Shown here piece after piece: positions 17,053 through 26,403 of a DNA stretch of 64,000 nt. The stretch is taken from positions 62,001 through 126,000 of the forward strand of contig JADJXL010000021.1 of assembly GCA_016715885.1 (NCBI GenBank). Direction: 5' to 3'. The notes beneath the pieces were generated by a model. That model was not told the DNA's origin. It did no database searches and saw nothing but the letters and a program-made list of their open reading frames with translations. This DNA comes from Polyangiaceae bacterium. Its GTDB lineage: Bacteria; Myxococcota_A; Polyangia; Polyangiales; Polyangiaceae. Position 1 is the first letter of the stretch, and each line of letters starts with the position of its first letter. A program made the translations under genes and the position numbers.

Positions 17053-19266
17053 ATGAGCTCCACCGGTGGACACGATGAAGGTGGGCTTCGCTTGGCCGGG
17101 GGGCCTTCGAACGCGGCACTCGCTACCGCGACCGACGAATCGGGCGATGAGCAAACCGACGGGCCGCTCCGGCGCCTCGATCACATCTTGCGCGCGCTTC
17201 CAAATTCAGAGCTCAACGCGCTCGTACGGCGCCTGGGCATTCGCATCGATCCGCAAAAGCGCATCGATCCGCCATCTCAGGTTGCTCGAGCGCTCGTGGG
17301 CATCCCCGACGTACGTGATCCGTCGCGCCTGCACCCAATCAGCCGCGAGCTTCTTTATCGCGTGGCCGAAGCAGGCGGAGCGCTCGTCGTGCCCTCGCTG
17401 CCCGCGGGACTCGAACCGCTCGTTGCGCGAGGCGTTGTGTACGCGCGCAAGATCGACGCGGGCATCGAGCTGGTTTTGCCCATCGCCTTTCTCGTGCAGA
17501 TCAAGTCTTGGGAGGGCGAGGATCCGCGCGCGCTCCGAGCGCTTTTGTCACAGGCGTCCTTCGAAACCGCGAGCGCCATCGCGGCGCATTACTTGGGCCG
17601 TCCCGCAACGCCCCCCATCGCTCTGTCGCTCGAAGTTGCGTGGCAGCATCTGTCCGACGCCGAACGATTGCAGTCCGAAGTCGCGCGCTTGGCGCCAGCC
17701 GAGCGACGGCTGCTCGAAGCCATCGACGCCGTGGGCGGCGAGGTGGATACGCAAGAGCTTCTGGATCTCGAACGGGAACCGATGCGTTTGCGAGGAGCAT
17801 CGGGTGTCACCGCGAGTCGTCGTGGTGCAGGGTTTGCCCTGGAACGCCGCGCATTTTTGATCCCCATTCATCCCAATCGTCACGTCATTCCGACGGAAAT
17901 CGGCCACATCGTCGGCGCGGAACGTCGCAAGCTTCGAGAAGCGAGACGTGCGCAAATCCGCTCCTTCGTCCTCGAAGAAGATCACGCTCCTCGACGCGCC
18001 CGATTCGCGTCCGATCCTTCGATGCTCGCCGTTGGGCTCGCCTTCGCCATGCGAGAACCAGCCAGCGATGTTCGTGCAGGAAGTGAAGTACGTACGGGCG
18101 TTGGAACTCCGCGTTCACTCATCGTTCGTCTCGCGCAACGGTTCGGGCGTGACGTCGAAACCGTCGCGCTTTCTGCCGCGCTGTCTCGAGCCATCGGTCT
18201 CTGGGAGCCGACGTCCGCATCGATCGTCACCCCCCCAGGCTCGTTCGCCATTCGTGAGATCACGCGAGTTCTGTTCAACACGTGGCGTCGAGGTGGTGCA
18301 TGGGACGAAGCGCGGCCCGAGCGTGAAGTGTTGCGCGGTGCTGCAGAAGGCCGGGAATCCAGTCCCATCGGCGCGCTTCGCGAAATGGTCCTCGATGCGC
18401 TGCAAGAGCTTGGCGAAGGTCGCTGGGTCCCGTGGTCGTCTCTTCGTGGGTATCTCGCGGCCGACGATCGTATTGGCGGTGTCGAGCGGTTGGTACGTCG
18501 CTGGGCCGAACGCATGGGCATCGAAGCGATCGACGTGAGCGAGATCGTTCGGCGTATCGCGCTCGAATCCTTGCCAGCCTTGGGCGTCTTGGATCTCGGC
18601 GGCGAAGGCGAGCTCGATGGAGGTCTCGCGCTGCGTCTCACGCCGCGCGGTCGAGCACTTCTTGCCGGCGTCGATCCTTCGGTCGACACGGAGTCGAGCC
18701 GTTTCGTCGACACGCATGTGCTCCAGATCCATCCATCCACCCGCGTGGCGCACGCGTTGGCGCTCGCGCCGTTCGCCGAGATCAGTCGCATCGGCGACAA
18801 GATCGACGTGGTCATCGCTTCCGCATCGGTTGCGCGCGCTCTCTCTGCAGGGCTCGAAAGCGATGTGTTGCGGGCGCGGATCGAAGCCGTCGCGATGTTG
18901 CCCGACAACATTTCCCAAATGCTCGATCAAGCGAGCGTCGTCCTTGGTCGAGCGACGTTCGTGCCCGTTTCAGGGTTTTTGTGGATTGAAGATCAAGAAG
19001 TGCGCGAGCTGCTTCGAACGCGGCGGCCCGTCGCCGACATGTTCGTGGATCCATCGCCACCTTCGGGCCTGCTCATCGGCCCCGACGTCGATCTCGAGCG
19101 CCTCGTGCGGCGTAGTCGAGCGCTCGGGGTGGAGATCGAAGCCGATGGTAACTTGATCCGCGCGCGATCTCTCAGTCCACAACCCGGTGTGCCGGAGACG
19201 TCGCGCCCCGTGTCTGCAACGCGCCCACGCACACGTACGCCGACCTCGCGCACGCCGCGTACGTAA
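17053..19266 (+). CDS. Helicase XPB/Ssl2-like N-terminal-domain protein
   Basis: 737 residues, mostly helical with no membrane segment. The C-terminal third (about 540-700) has the pattern THVLQIHPSTRVAHALALAPFAE, then ASVARALSAGLESDVLRARI and PPSGLLIGPDVDLERLVRRSR. This resembles the helicase-associated domain found at the N-terminus of XPB/Ssl2-like helicases in actinobacteria and myxobacteria (PF13625-like). The rest shows winged-helix-like segments (LVRRLGIRIDPQKRIDPPSQVARAL). No Walker or DExH motifs are present, so it is not itself a helicase. The tail after residue 700 is Thr/Pro/Arg-rich and probably disordered. I suggest a DNA-repair or transcription accessory protein; the family assignment is moderate. 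Confidence 0.55.
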   Translation: MSSTGGHDEGGLRLAGGPSNAALATATDESGDEQTDGPLRRLDHILRALPNSELNALVRRLGIRIDPQKRIDPPSQVARALVGIPDVRDPSRLHPISRELLYRVAEAGGALVVPSLPAGLEPLVARGVVYARKIDAGIELVLPIAFLVQIKSWEGEDPRALRALLSQASFETASAIAAHYLGRPATPPIALSLEVAWQHLSDAERLQSEVARLAPAERRLLEAIDAVGGEVDTQELLDLEREPMRLRGASGVTASRRGAGFALERRAFLIPIHPNRHVIPTEIGHIVGAERRKLREARRAQIRSFVLEEDHAPRRARFASDPSMLAVGLAFAMREPASDVRAGSEVRTGVGTPRSLIVRLAQRFGRDVETVALSAALSRAIGLWEPTSASIVTPPGSFAIREITRVLFNTWRRGGAWDEARPEREVLRGAAEGRESSPIGALREMVLDALQELGEGRWVPWSSLRGYLAADDRIGGVERLVRRWAERMGIEAIDVSEIVRRIALESLPALGVLDLGGEGELDGGLALRLTPRGRALLAGVDPSVDTESSRFVDTHVLQIHPSTRVAHALALAPFAEISRIGDKIDVVIASASVARALSAGLESDVLRARIEAVAMLPDNISQMLDQASVVLGRATFVPVSGFLWIEDQEVRELLRTRRPVADMFVDPSPPSGLLIGPDVDLERLVRRSRALGVEIEADGNLIRARSLSPQPGVPETSRPVSATRPRTRTPTSRTPRT

Positions 19267-19381
19267 GGTTTGTCCTTACATCATCCCATCCTCAGGGATG
19301 CGTCGAAAACGGCGAGAATGATGGACGTTTGTCCTATGCTCCCGGGACGGCCCTTGATTTCGGCCTACATTCTCAGCGCTC

Positions 19382-20761
19382 GTGCACTTTTTCCTCAGCC
19401 TCGTCGCCCGTTCTGACGGATACTCGGGACGCATGACGGAGGAGAGGCTGCCGAGGGTTGTAATTGGGCTCGCGATCGCGTTCAGCCTTGCCGTCCTGCT
19501 CGCCCAACCGAAGTTCAAGGCGCTCGAGCGTCGTCTGGGTGTCACTGTCCTGATTTCTGCTGGTCTTCCGTTTCTCGGCATGGGCGCGATTTTTGCGCGA
19601 GAAAGCGTGGGAGTGCTCACGCCGACGGTGCTCAGCGATCTGAAGCCCGCGTTCGAGTTTGGGCTTGGTTGGATTGGGTTTCTCGTCGGCTTGCACTTCG
19701 ATGTTCGCAAGCTCGATTCGCTGCCTGCGTCGCTCGGACCGGTCATCGTGCTCGAGTCGTTCGTGCCGATGTTCACGACCGCGGTGCTGTGCGGCATGGC
19801 GCTCATTGGGATGGGTGTGCCTTGGGAGCATCACGATTTCGTGCGTGATGCGCTCGTGCTTGCAGCGTGTGCGGCGCCGAGTGCGCCGATCAGCATGGAA
19901 GTTTGGCAGCGGCGCGTTGGACCGAAGGCGGCGCGCATGATCGATGAAGTCACGAGCATCGACGAAGTGGTGGGGCTCGCGGTGCTTGCGGCCGTTGCGA
20001 TTTATTTCAGACCCGAAGGAACTGGCATTCAGTGGCAATTGCCGTCGAGCGCGTGGTTCTTGGTGACACTCGGTCTTGGCGGAACGCTTGGAATCATCAG
20101 CTACGTGCTTTTGCGCGGAGCGCACAACGCGGCCGAGGAGGTTGCGCTCTTGCTCGGTGCCGTTGCGCTTTCCGCGGGTGTTTCTGGGTATCTCGCGCTC
20201 AGTGTCCCTGTCATTTGTGCCATTGCGGGCGCGCTCATGGCGAACCTTCCCATGCGTGATCTCCAGGGGCTTCGGGCGACGTTGATGACGGTCGAGCGGC
20301 CCATTTATCTCATCTTTTTGCTCGTCGTCGGGGCGCAGTGGCGGCCTGGTGAATGGCAGGGATGGGTGCTCGCGCCCGCGTTTGTCTTGGCACGTGTCGC
20401 AGGCAAGCGTCTCGGGGCGATCTGGTCCAAACGTTTGGGGCCGAAAGGTTTGCCCTCGGCGCGGATGCTCGCACTTGCACTTGCACCACAGAGTCCCATT
20501 TCGATCGTCGTCATCGTCAGCGCTGCGACGCTGTATGGAAGCAATGCGCCCGAACGAGTTCGGTGGGCCATTAACGCTGTGATCATTGGTGGCGTCTTGT
20601 CCGAAGGCGTCGTTCGGTTCTTGGAATGGCGTCGTCGCCGAACGGCGGATCTCACGCCTTTGCCGATCGTGCCGACGCCGCAAGTTGCGCCGATCGTTGC
20701 GCCGATCGAGGACAAACCCGTGCCGACTGCGCCGACGCCCAAAGAGGAGGTGTCGTCGTGA
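19382..20761 (+). CDS. CPA2-like cation/proton antiporter, first of coupled pair
   Basis: 459 residues if the GTG at 19382 is used; an ATG at 19433 (MTEERLPRVVIGLA) is an alternative and gives a tidy membrane-protein start. About 12 hydrophobic helices follow, with the Na/H-exchanger-type layout (KPAFEFGLGWIGFLVGLHFD; VLAACAAPSAPISMEVWQ). The usual central acidic motif is represented by TSIDEVVGLAVLA. The C-terminal 40 residues are Pro/Thr-rich and cytoplasmic. CPA2 proteins exchange Na or K for protons at the inner membrane; substrate and direction cannot be told. The stop overlaps the next gene's GTG (GTGA), so the two proteins are made together. Confidence 0.75.
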   Translation: MHFFLSLVARSDGYSGRMTEERLPRVVIGLAIAFSLAVLLAQPKFKALERRLGVTVLISAGLPFLGMGAIFARESVGVLTPTVLSDLKPAFEFGLGWIGFLVGLHFDVRKLDSLPASLGPVIVLESFVPMFTTAVLCGMALIGMGVPWEHHDFVRDALVLAACAAPSAPISMEVWQRRVGPKAARMIDEVTSIDEVVGLAVLAAVAIYFRPEGTGIQWQLPSSAWFLVTLGLGGTLGIISYVLLRGAHNAAEEVALLLGAVALSAGVSGYLALSVPVICAIAGALMANLPMRDLQGLRATLMTVERPIYLIFLLVVGAQWRPGEWQGWVLAPAFVLARVAGKRLGAIWSKRLGPKGLPSARMLALALAPQSPISIVVIVSAATLYGSNAPERVRWAINAVIIGGVLSEGVVRFLEWRRRRTADLTPLPIVPTPQVAPIVAPIEDKPVPTAPTPKEEVSS

Positions 20762-22113
20762 TTCGTGCGGCGCTCGTCTTGGCGCTCGTCGCCGGCATCT
20801 CCTTTGCCGCAAGGTCGTTCTTGCCGGCGGACGTGACGATCACGGGTTCCGGTGCGGCGCTTGCCTTTGGTTTTCTACTCCTGGCAGCGATGCAGACGGC
20901 GCACATCTTCCACGCGCTGCGGTTGCCGCATCTCACGGGATTCATTCTTTGCGGCGCGCTCTTTGGTCCCGAGGTGCTGGGGCTCATCACGCCCTCGATG
21001 CTCCAAGACCTTACGCTCGTGAAGAAAGTCGCCGTGGGGCTCATCGCGCTCACCGCCGGCTGCGAGCTCAACTTTGCCAAGCTTTGGCCCAAGCTTCGCA
21101 CCATCGGAGCCGTCGTCGTCGCGAGCCTCGCGGCTTGCGCCTGTCTGCTTTTTGCATTCTTTTTCGCCATTTCAGCGCAATTGCCGTTCATGTCGGAGCT
21201 CGATGCGTCTCAGCGGGCCATCGTGTCGCTCATCTTGGCGAACGTGCTCTGCGCGCGTTCACCCGCGGTCGTGATCAGCATTCTCAAGGAGGCGCGCGCG
21301 GCTGGGCCCGTGAGTGAGCTTGCCTTGTCGACCGTCGTCGTCGCGGACCTTTCGGTCGTCGTCACGTTTGCTTTCTCCGACTCGCTCGCGCACCGAGTCT
21401 TCCCGGTTGCCGGTGCTGCTCCAACGTCCGTTTTTGGAGCTCTTGCGGCACATATCCTCGGGTCGATCGTCGTCGGTATCGGTATTGCGCTGATCTTCGG
21501 TCTCTACATTCAACGTGTTCGGCAGCGCATTGGATTGTTCGTCTTCGTCGTGCTGTTCGTCGTCGCCGAGGCGGGTCGTGCGTTTCATCTCGATCCGCTC
21601 CTCGTGGGTTTGTCCGCGGGGCTCTTTCTCGAAAACGTCAGCCCCGTGAGCGGGCACGAAGTCGTCCACGAAACCGAAATCGCAGCGATGCCTACGTTCG
21701 CCGTCTTTTTTGCGGTCGTGGGGGCCGAGGTGCATCTGCACGCCTTCTTGTCGGTCGCGCCGTTTGCGGTGCTCGCGGCCCTCGTACGAGCTGGCGGCAT
21801 GTTCGCCGGTACGCTGCTCGCCGCGCGCGCCGTCAAGCTGGAGCCGGCCATTGCGCGCAAGGTTCCCTTCGGCATGTTCCCGCAGGCGGGCATTGCCATC
21901 GGTCTTGCTGGCCTCGTGGCGACATCTTTTGCCCCGTGGGGTCAAGATGCAGCGACGCTCATCCTCGGCACCGTCGTCATCAACGAGATGCTCGGTCCCG
22001 TGCTGTTTCGCATGGCTCTTTCGCGGGCCGATGAAATTGGCAAAAAGCGTGATCCGAGCCTCGCAGATGAGCCTTCTCACGCTCCTACACCCGAAGTCGA
22101 CGCCGAGGCGTAG
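20758..22113 (+). CDS. CPA2-like cation/proton antiporter, second of coupled pair
   Basis: 451 residues from the GTG at 20758, which overlaps the previous stop and has AGGAGG upstream; longer frames upstream are shadow sequence. About 12-13 helices include ALRLPHLTGFILCGALFGPEVLGL (typical KefB/NapA-type opening), the unwound-helix-like SELALSTVVVADLSVVVTFA with a central Asp, and GMFPQAGIAIGLAGLVA near the end. It is similar in size and fold to the protein from 19382, and their central motifs differ, so they may form a heterodimeric exchanger. No TrkA-N regulatory domain is attached to either. Confidence 0.8.
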   Translation: MIRAALVLALVAGISFAARSFLPADVTITGSGAALAFGFLLLAAMQTAHIFHALRLPHLTGFILCGALFGPEVLGLITPSMLQDLTLVKKVAVGLIALTAGCELNFAKLWPKLRTIGAVVVASLAACACLLFAFFFAISAQLPFMSELDASQRAIVSLILANVLCARSPAVVISILKEARAAGPVSELALSTVVVADLSVVVTFAFSDSLAHRVFPVAGAAPTSVFGALAAHILGSIVVGIGIALIFGLYIQRVRQRIGLFVFVVLFVVAEAGRAFHLDPLLVGLSAGLFLENVSPVSGHEVVHETEIAAMPTFAVFFAVVGAEVHLHAFLSVAPFAVLAALVRAGGMFAGTLLAARAVKLEPAIARKVPFGMFPQAGIAIGLAGLVATSFAPWGQDAATLILGTVVINEMLGPVLFRMALSRADEIGKKRDPSLADEPSHAPTPEVDAEA

Positions 22114-22169
22114 TAGATTCCCTACGGGATATCCTTCGTTTTCCCGTCAGCGATGCTTGGAGCTCAAAC

Positions 22170-23267
22170 GTGACCGACCTGTCGCAATCCCCAGGGCCCT
22201 CCGGTGATTCCTTTCCTTGCTCGAGCTGCGGAGCAAAACTCGCCTACGACGCCACGATCCAAGCGCTCAAGTGCCCCTACTGCGGCGCGCAGCAAGCCAT
22301 GCCAGCGGCTCCTACGGGCCTCGTACGCGAGATCCCCATCGAAGAGGGCATGCGCCTTGCCGAACGCGGATACGGCACACCTGTCACGCAAGTAGGCTGC
22401 AACGAATGTGGAGCGGTCGTCAGCGTCGCGCCTGGCGAGCAAACGGCGACGTGCACGTTCTGCAAGTCGCATCAGGTGCTCGCGCGTGAAGCGCTGGCGA
22501 ACCCGATTCGCCCCGAGTCCGTCGTCCCGTTCAAAATCGACAAAAACAACGCTGCGACGCGCTTCGAAGAGTGGCTTGGCGCGCTTTGGTTTCGCCCGAG
22601 CGACTTGCGGAAGATGGCCAAAGTCGAAGGGCTCGCCGGCGTGTACATCCCGTACTGGACCTTCGATGCGCGCGTCTACTCCACATGGAGGGCGCAGGCT
22701 GGCTACCACTATTACGTCGATGAAACGTACACGGACGAGCAAGGCAAACAGCAAACGCGAAAAGTCCAGCACACGCGCTGGGAGCCCGCGAGCGGCCGGC
22801 GCACGGATGTTTTCGACGACATCATCATTTGCGCCTCAAAGGGATTGCCCCACAACCTCGGGGATCAATTTCGTTCCTTCGACACCAAAGCATTGACGCC
22901 GTATCGACCCGAATTTTTGGCCGGCTGGCGCGCCGAGGCCTACGCCGTCGACCTCATGCCCGCGTGGGACACGGGCCAGAGCAAGATGGCGAGCGTTCAA
23001 CAGTCACGCTGCGCGGGTGACGTTCCAGGCGACACGCACAAGGACCTCGAGGTTCACAACGAGTTCTCGCGCGTCACGTTCAAGCACGTGCTCTTGCCCG
23101 TGTGGGTGGCGGCGTACCGGTATCAGGACAAACCCTACCAGTTCCTCGTCAACGGACAGTCGGGCGAGGTCGTGGGGAAAGCGCCGTACTCAATCATCAA
23201 GATCGTGCTCTTCATCCTGTTTCTCGCGGCTATCGCTGCGGGCATCTACTTCGCGACTCGGCGCTAG
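22170..23267 (+). CDS. Double zinc-ribbon membrane protein
   Basis: 365 residues, GTG start with GGAG eight bases upstream. Two zinc ribbons lie in the first ~110 residues: CSSCGAKL...KCPYCGAQ and GCNECGAVV...TCTFCKSH. A middle domain of about 200 residues (YIPYWTFDARVYSTW; LLPVWVAAYRYQDKPYQFLVNG) follows, and one transmembrane helix near the C-terminus (IVLFILFLAAIAAGIYFA). Similar bacterial proteins are annotated only as zinc-ribbon or TFIIB-type zinc-ribbon proteins, often beside SPFH/virion-core-like genes, which are not seen here. The function is unknown; a membrane-tethered adaptor is a guess. Confidence 0.75.
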   Translation: MTDLSQSPGPSGDSFPCSSCGAKLAYDATIQALKCPYCGAQQAMPAAPTGLVREIPIEEGMRLAERGYGTPVTQVGCNECGAVVSVAPGEQTATCTFCKSHQVLAREALANPIRPESVVPFKIDKNNAATRFEEWLGALWFRPSDLRKMAKVEGLAGVYIPYWTFDARVYSTWRAQAGYHYYVDETYTDEQGKQQTRKVQHTRWEPASGRRTDVFDDIIICASKGLPHNLGDQFRSFDTKALTPYRPEFLAGWRAEAYAVDLMPAWDTGQSKMASVQQSRCAGDVPGDTHKDLEVHNEFSRVTFKHVLLPVWVAAYRYQDKPYQFLVNGQSGEVVGKAPYSIIKIVLFILFLAAIAAGIYFATRR

Positions 23268-23341
23268 ATCCACGCCGTTCACCCCTTCCGTTCGCTCGTT
23301 CGTCTTGGCATCCGGTGCCAGCCGGTGCAGGCTTCGCCGCC

Positions 23342-24769
23342 ATGCGACCGCTACATCGTCCTTTCCACCGCCGGTGGTCGTCTCGCGCGCTGGCCGCAGC
23401 AATCGCGCTTGCCGTGCCGCTCGCTGCACCGACCTTCACGACCGTCGCGCATGCCGCGCCCGCTGCGCCCGCTGCGCGTATCGACATACCGTTTACCAAG
23501 TACAAGCTCGACAACGGGTTGGTCGTGATCCTGCACGAGGATCACTCGCTACCGCTCGTCGTGGTCAACACCATCGTCAAAGTTGGTTCGCGCTTCGAGG
23601 AGCCCAAGCGCACCGGTTTCGCGCACCTCTTCGAGCACCTCATGTTCATGGGTACGCGTCGCGTTCCCACGAAGATGTTCGACGCTTGGATGGAAGCTGC
23701 CGGTGGATCGAACAACGCGTGGACCAGCCAGGATCGCACCGATTATTACGATCTCGGACCATCCAACACCGTCGACTTGCTCTTGTGGCTCGAGGCCGAT
23801 CGATTCGCCTCGCTGGCCGACGAAATGACCTTGGACAAACTCAACGTCCAGCGCGAGGTCGTACGCAACGAACGTCGTCAGCGTGTCGAGAACGCTCCCT
23901 ACGGAAAAGCCGATCTGCGTTTGTCCGAGCTCTTGTATCCCGTCGGGCATCCGTACCACCACCCCGTCATCGGCTCGCACGAAGACTTGCAGGCGGCGAC
24001 GGTCGACGACGTCAAAGCGTTTTTCCGCCGTTGGTACGTGCCGAACAACGCGTCGCTCGTCGTCGCCGGCGACTTCGATCCTGCCGTGGTCAAACCCCTC
24101 ATCGAGAAAAGGTTCGGCCCGCTTCGCAATACTCCCGTGCCGGCCGCGCCCGCCGCTCCGAAAGTCAAACTTGACAAGGTCGTGCGCGAAACGCTCAAGG
24201 ACAACGTGGAGCTCGGCAAGGTCATGATGGCTTGGCACAGCCCCGCTCGATATGCGCCGGGAGATGCCGAGCTCGACCTTTTGTCGCTCGTGCTGACCGA
24301 GGGCAAGGTCAGTCGTCTCTACAAGGCGCTCGTTTACGATCAGTCGCTCGCGCAGGAAGTCGTGGCGTACCAGGCATCTCAGGATTCGGGATCGTACTTC
24401 CAGGTTGAAGCGATCGCGCAGCCTGGGGTTCCGCTGGAAAAACTCGAGGCGGCCATCGATGCGGAGTTGAAGAAGCTGACGTCGGAAACGATCAGTGCTG
24501 CCGAGCTCACGCGGGCGCAAAATCAGTACGAAACGAGCTTCGTTTCGCGGCTGCAATCGATTCACACGCGAGCGATGAACCTCAATCTGTACGAATCGTT
24601 CGTCGGTGACCCTGGGTTTGCCGAGAAAGACCTCGATCTTTATCGCGCCGTCACGCCGGCATCTCTTTTGGCCATCGCAAGAGGCACGCTCGATCCGAAT
24701 GGGCGCGTGATCATCCACGTCGTACCCGAGAAAAAGCCCGAAGCACCGACGGCGGAGGCAGCCCGATGA
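23342..24769 (+). CDS. M16 zinc peptidase, catalytically complete subunit
   Basis: 475 residues, start chosen at the ATG at 23342, which gives a signal peptide (SSRALAAAIALAVPLAAPTF...VAHA). The inverted zinc motif is present as HLFEH (residues 95-99), with the probable third ligand Glu at about residue 177 (REVVRNERR). M16 peptidases (pitrilysin/mitochondrial processing peptidase type) cleave peptides inside a clamshell made from two halves. Here the second half is the next gene, which overlaps by four bases. The protein is probably periplasmic. Expected residues such as GGSNNAWTSQDRTDYY of the family are visible. Confidence 0.92.
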   Translation: MRPLHRPFHRRWSSRALAAAIALAVPLAAPTFTTVAHAAPAAPAARIDIPFTKYKLDNGLVVILHEDHSLPLVVVNTIVKVGSRFEEPKRTGFAHLFEHLMFMGTRRVPTKMFDAWMEAAGGSNNAWTSQDRTDYYDLGPSNTVDLLLWLEADRFASLADEMTLDKLNVQREVVRNERRQRVENAPYGKADLRLSELLYPVGHPYHHPVIGSHEDLQAATVDDVKAFFRRWYVPNNASLVVAGDFDPAVVKPLIEKRFGPLRNTPVPAAPAAPKVKLDKVVRETLKDNVELGKVMMAWHSPARYAPGDAELDLLSLVLTEGKVSRLYKALVYDQSLAQEVVAYQASQDSGSYFQVEAIAQPGVPLEKLEAAIDAELKKLTSETISAAELTRAQNQYETSFVSRLQSIHTRAMNLNLYESFVGDPGFAEKDLDLYRAVTPASLLAIARGTLDPNGRVIIHVVPEKKPEAPTAEAAR

Positions 24770-26343
24770 AAGTCTTTCGATCGCTCTTTTTGTCGTCGTG
24801 CATCGCGCTCGTTGCTTGCGGCGGCGAGCAGGTGCAGACGCACGCCGGAAACAAGACCGCCAAGACGACGGAGACGAAGCAGGAGCCGCCCCCGGTCGTC
24901 GTGGACCTCGGCCCGCGTCCCGAACCTGGCCCGGCCAAACCTTTCACGCCTCCCGTCGTTGAAACGTTTCAAGCGAAAAACGGCATGAAGGTGTGGCTCG
25001 CGCCGCGTCGCGGCTTGCCACTCGTATCGATGTCCCTCGTCGTCGAAGGAGGTTCGTCGATCGATCCATCGGACAAACCCGGTCTCATGCACATCACGAC
25101 CGACATGCTCGACGAAGGTGCTGGCAAACGCAGCGCCATCGAGATCTCGGGGGCCGTGAGTGATCTCGGCGCATCGCTTTCGATTCATACCGGCGTCGAC
25201 GCGAGCACGTTGTCCGTCACGGTGCTGAAGAAGAACTTCTCTCCCGCGTTCTCGATTCTCGCGGACGTCGTCGCGCGTCCCAAGTTCGACGCGAAGGAGT
25301 TCAAGCGCGTATCGGAGCTTTGGCGCAACGACCTGAAATCGCGGCCCGACGAACCTTCGAGGGTTGCGCGTGTGGTCAATGCTGCGGTGCTTTATGGGCC
25401 GGGCACGCCATATGGACATCCGAGCGATGGGCTGCTCGAAGCTGCCGAGAAGATCGATCTCGCGACGATCAAAAAGTTTTACGCGGAAAACATTCGTCCC
25501 GATCGCGCAGTGCTCGTCGTCGCGGGAGACATCACGCGTAGTGAAGTCGAAGCGGCCATCGATGCGGATCTCGGGTCGTGGAAGGCGCCCAAAGCAGCGG
25601 CGAAGAAGGATCCCAAAGTCACGATTCCGGGCCCTCGAAAAGCTGCGGACAGGCCGAAGATCGTGCTCGTCGATCGTCCCAAGGCACCGCAATCGGTGAT
25701 TGCCGTCGTTCGTGAAGGACTAATGGCATCCGAGCCCGATGCGATTCGGATCGATCTCGTCAACACGCCGCTTGGGGGATCATTTACTTCGCGGTTGAAC
25801 CAAAATTTACGCGAGGAAAAACATTGGGCGTACGGGGCGCGCACGGCGTTCCTTGGCACGCGAGGCAAGGGAGCGTTTTGGGCGCTGGCTTCGGTAGAAA
25901 CGCCGGCGACCGGTCCGGCGCTGAAGGAAACGCTTCGCGAGCTTCAGAAGATGGCGCAGGAAGGGCCGACGGCCGAGGAGGTCGAGAAGGCCAAAGCGCA
26001 GGATCGTGCGGACATGCTCAAGACGTTCGAAACGATCAGCGACACGGCGGATCGATTGGCGTCGCTTGCTCAACTGGGCCTGCCGCCGACGTACGACGCT
26101 GAGGCGACGCGGGTGCGTCAGTCGCAGAAGGTCGAGGAGGTGGCGGCCTTGGCAAAGGCGCAGGTGGATCCTGCCACTGCCACGATCATCGTGGTCGGGC
26201 CGAAGGAAGCCATCTGGTCGGACCTCGTGGCGCTTGGTTTGGGTGAGCCTGCGTTATGGGATGCCGAGGGCAAACCCGTCGTTGCAACTGCGGCTGCCAA
26301 GGCGGAAGAGGCAAAGCCGAAGGACAAACCAAAAGGCAAGTGA
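24766..26343 (+). CDS. M16-like lipoprotein, non-catalytic partner subunit
   Basis: 525 residues. A lipoprotein signal (SLFLSSCIALVAC, Cys18) predicts anchoring in the envelope. The fold is M16, but the zinc motif is degenerate: the usual HxxEH is HITTD (residues 109-113), so it should not be catalytic. It keeps the substrate-contact region (NQNLREEKHWAYGARTAF, RxxxY-type). Its ATG overlaps the previous stop (ATGA), giving an active/inactive pair as in mitochondrial processing peptidase and related bacterial pairs. The lipid anchor probably holds the complex at the membrane. A terminator follows. Confidence 0.9.
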   Translation: MKVFRSLFLSSCIALVACGGEQVQTHAGNKTAKTTETKQEPPPVVVDLGPRPEPGPAKPFTPPVVETFQAKNGMKVWLAPRRGLPLVSMSLVVEGGSSIDPSDKPGLMHITTDMLDEGAGKRSAIEISGAVSDLGASLSIHTGVDASTLSVTVLKKNFSPAFSILADVVARPKFDAKEFKRVSELWRNDLKSRPDEPSRVARVVNAAVLYGPGTPYGHPSDGLLEAAEKIDLATIKKFYAENIRPDRAVLVVAGDITRSEVEAAIDADLGSWKAPKAAAKKDPKVTIPGPRKAADRPKIVLVDRPKAPQSVIAVVREGLMASEPDAIRIDLVNTPLGGSFTSRLNQNLREEKHWAYGARTAFLGTRGKGAFWALASVETPATGPALKETLRELQKMAQEGPTAEEVEKAKAQDRADMLKTFETISDTADRLASLAQLGLPPTYDAEATRVRQSQKVEEVAALAKAQVDPATATIIVVGPKEAIWSDLVALGLGEPALWDAEGKPVVATAAAKAEEAKPKDKPKGK

Positions 26344-26368
26344 GCGGTAAGGTTTGTTGGGGATGAAG

Positions 26369-26401
26369 AAGCCCGGTCGAAACGACGGCCGGGCTTTCTT
26401 G
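26369..26401 (+). terminator. Rho-independent terminator after M16 operon
   Basis: AAGCCCGG at 26369-26376 pairs with CCGGGCTT at 26389-26396, followed by TTCTT. A pyrimidine-rich TTCTTC is also present on the other strand, so it may stop the convergent lipoprotein gene at 26404 as well. Confidence 0.8.
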
Positions 26402-26403
26402 CT

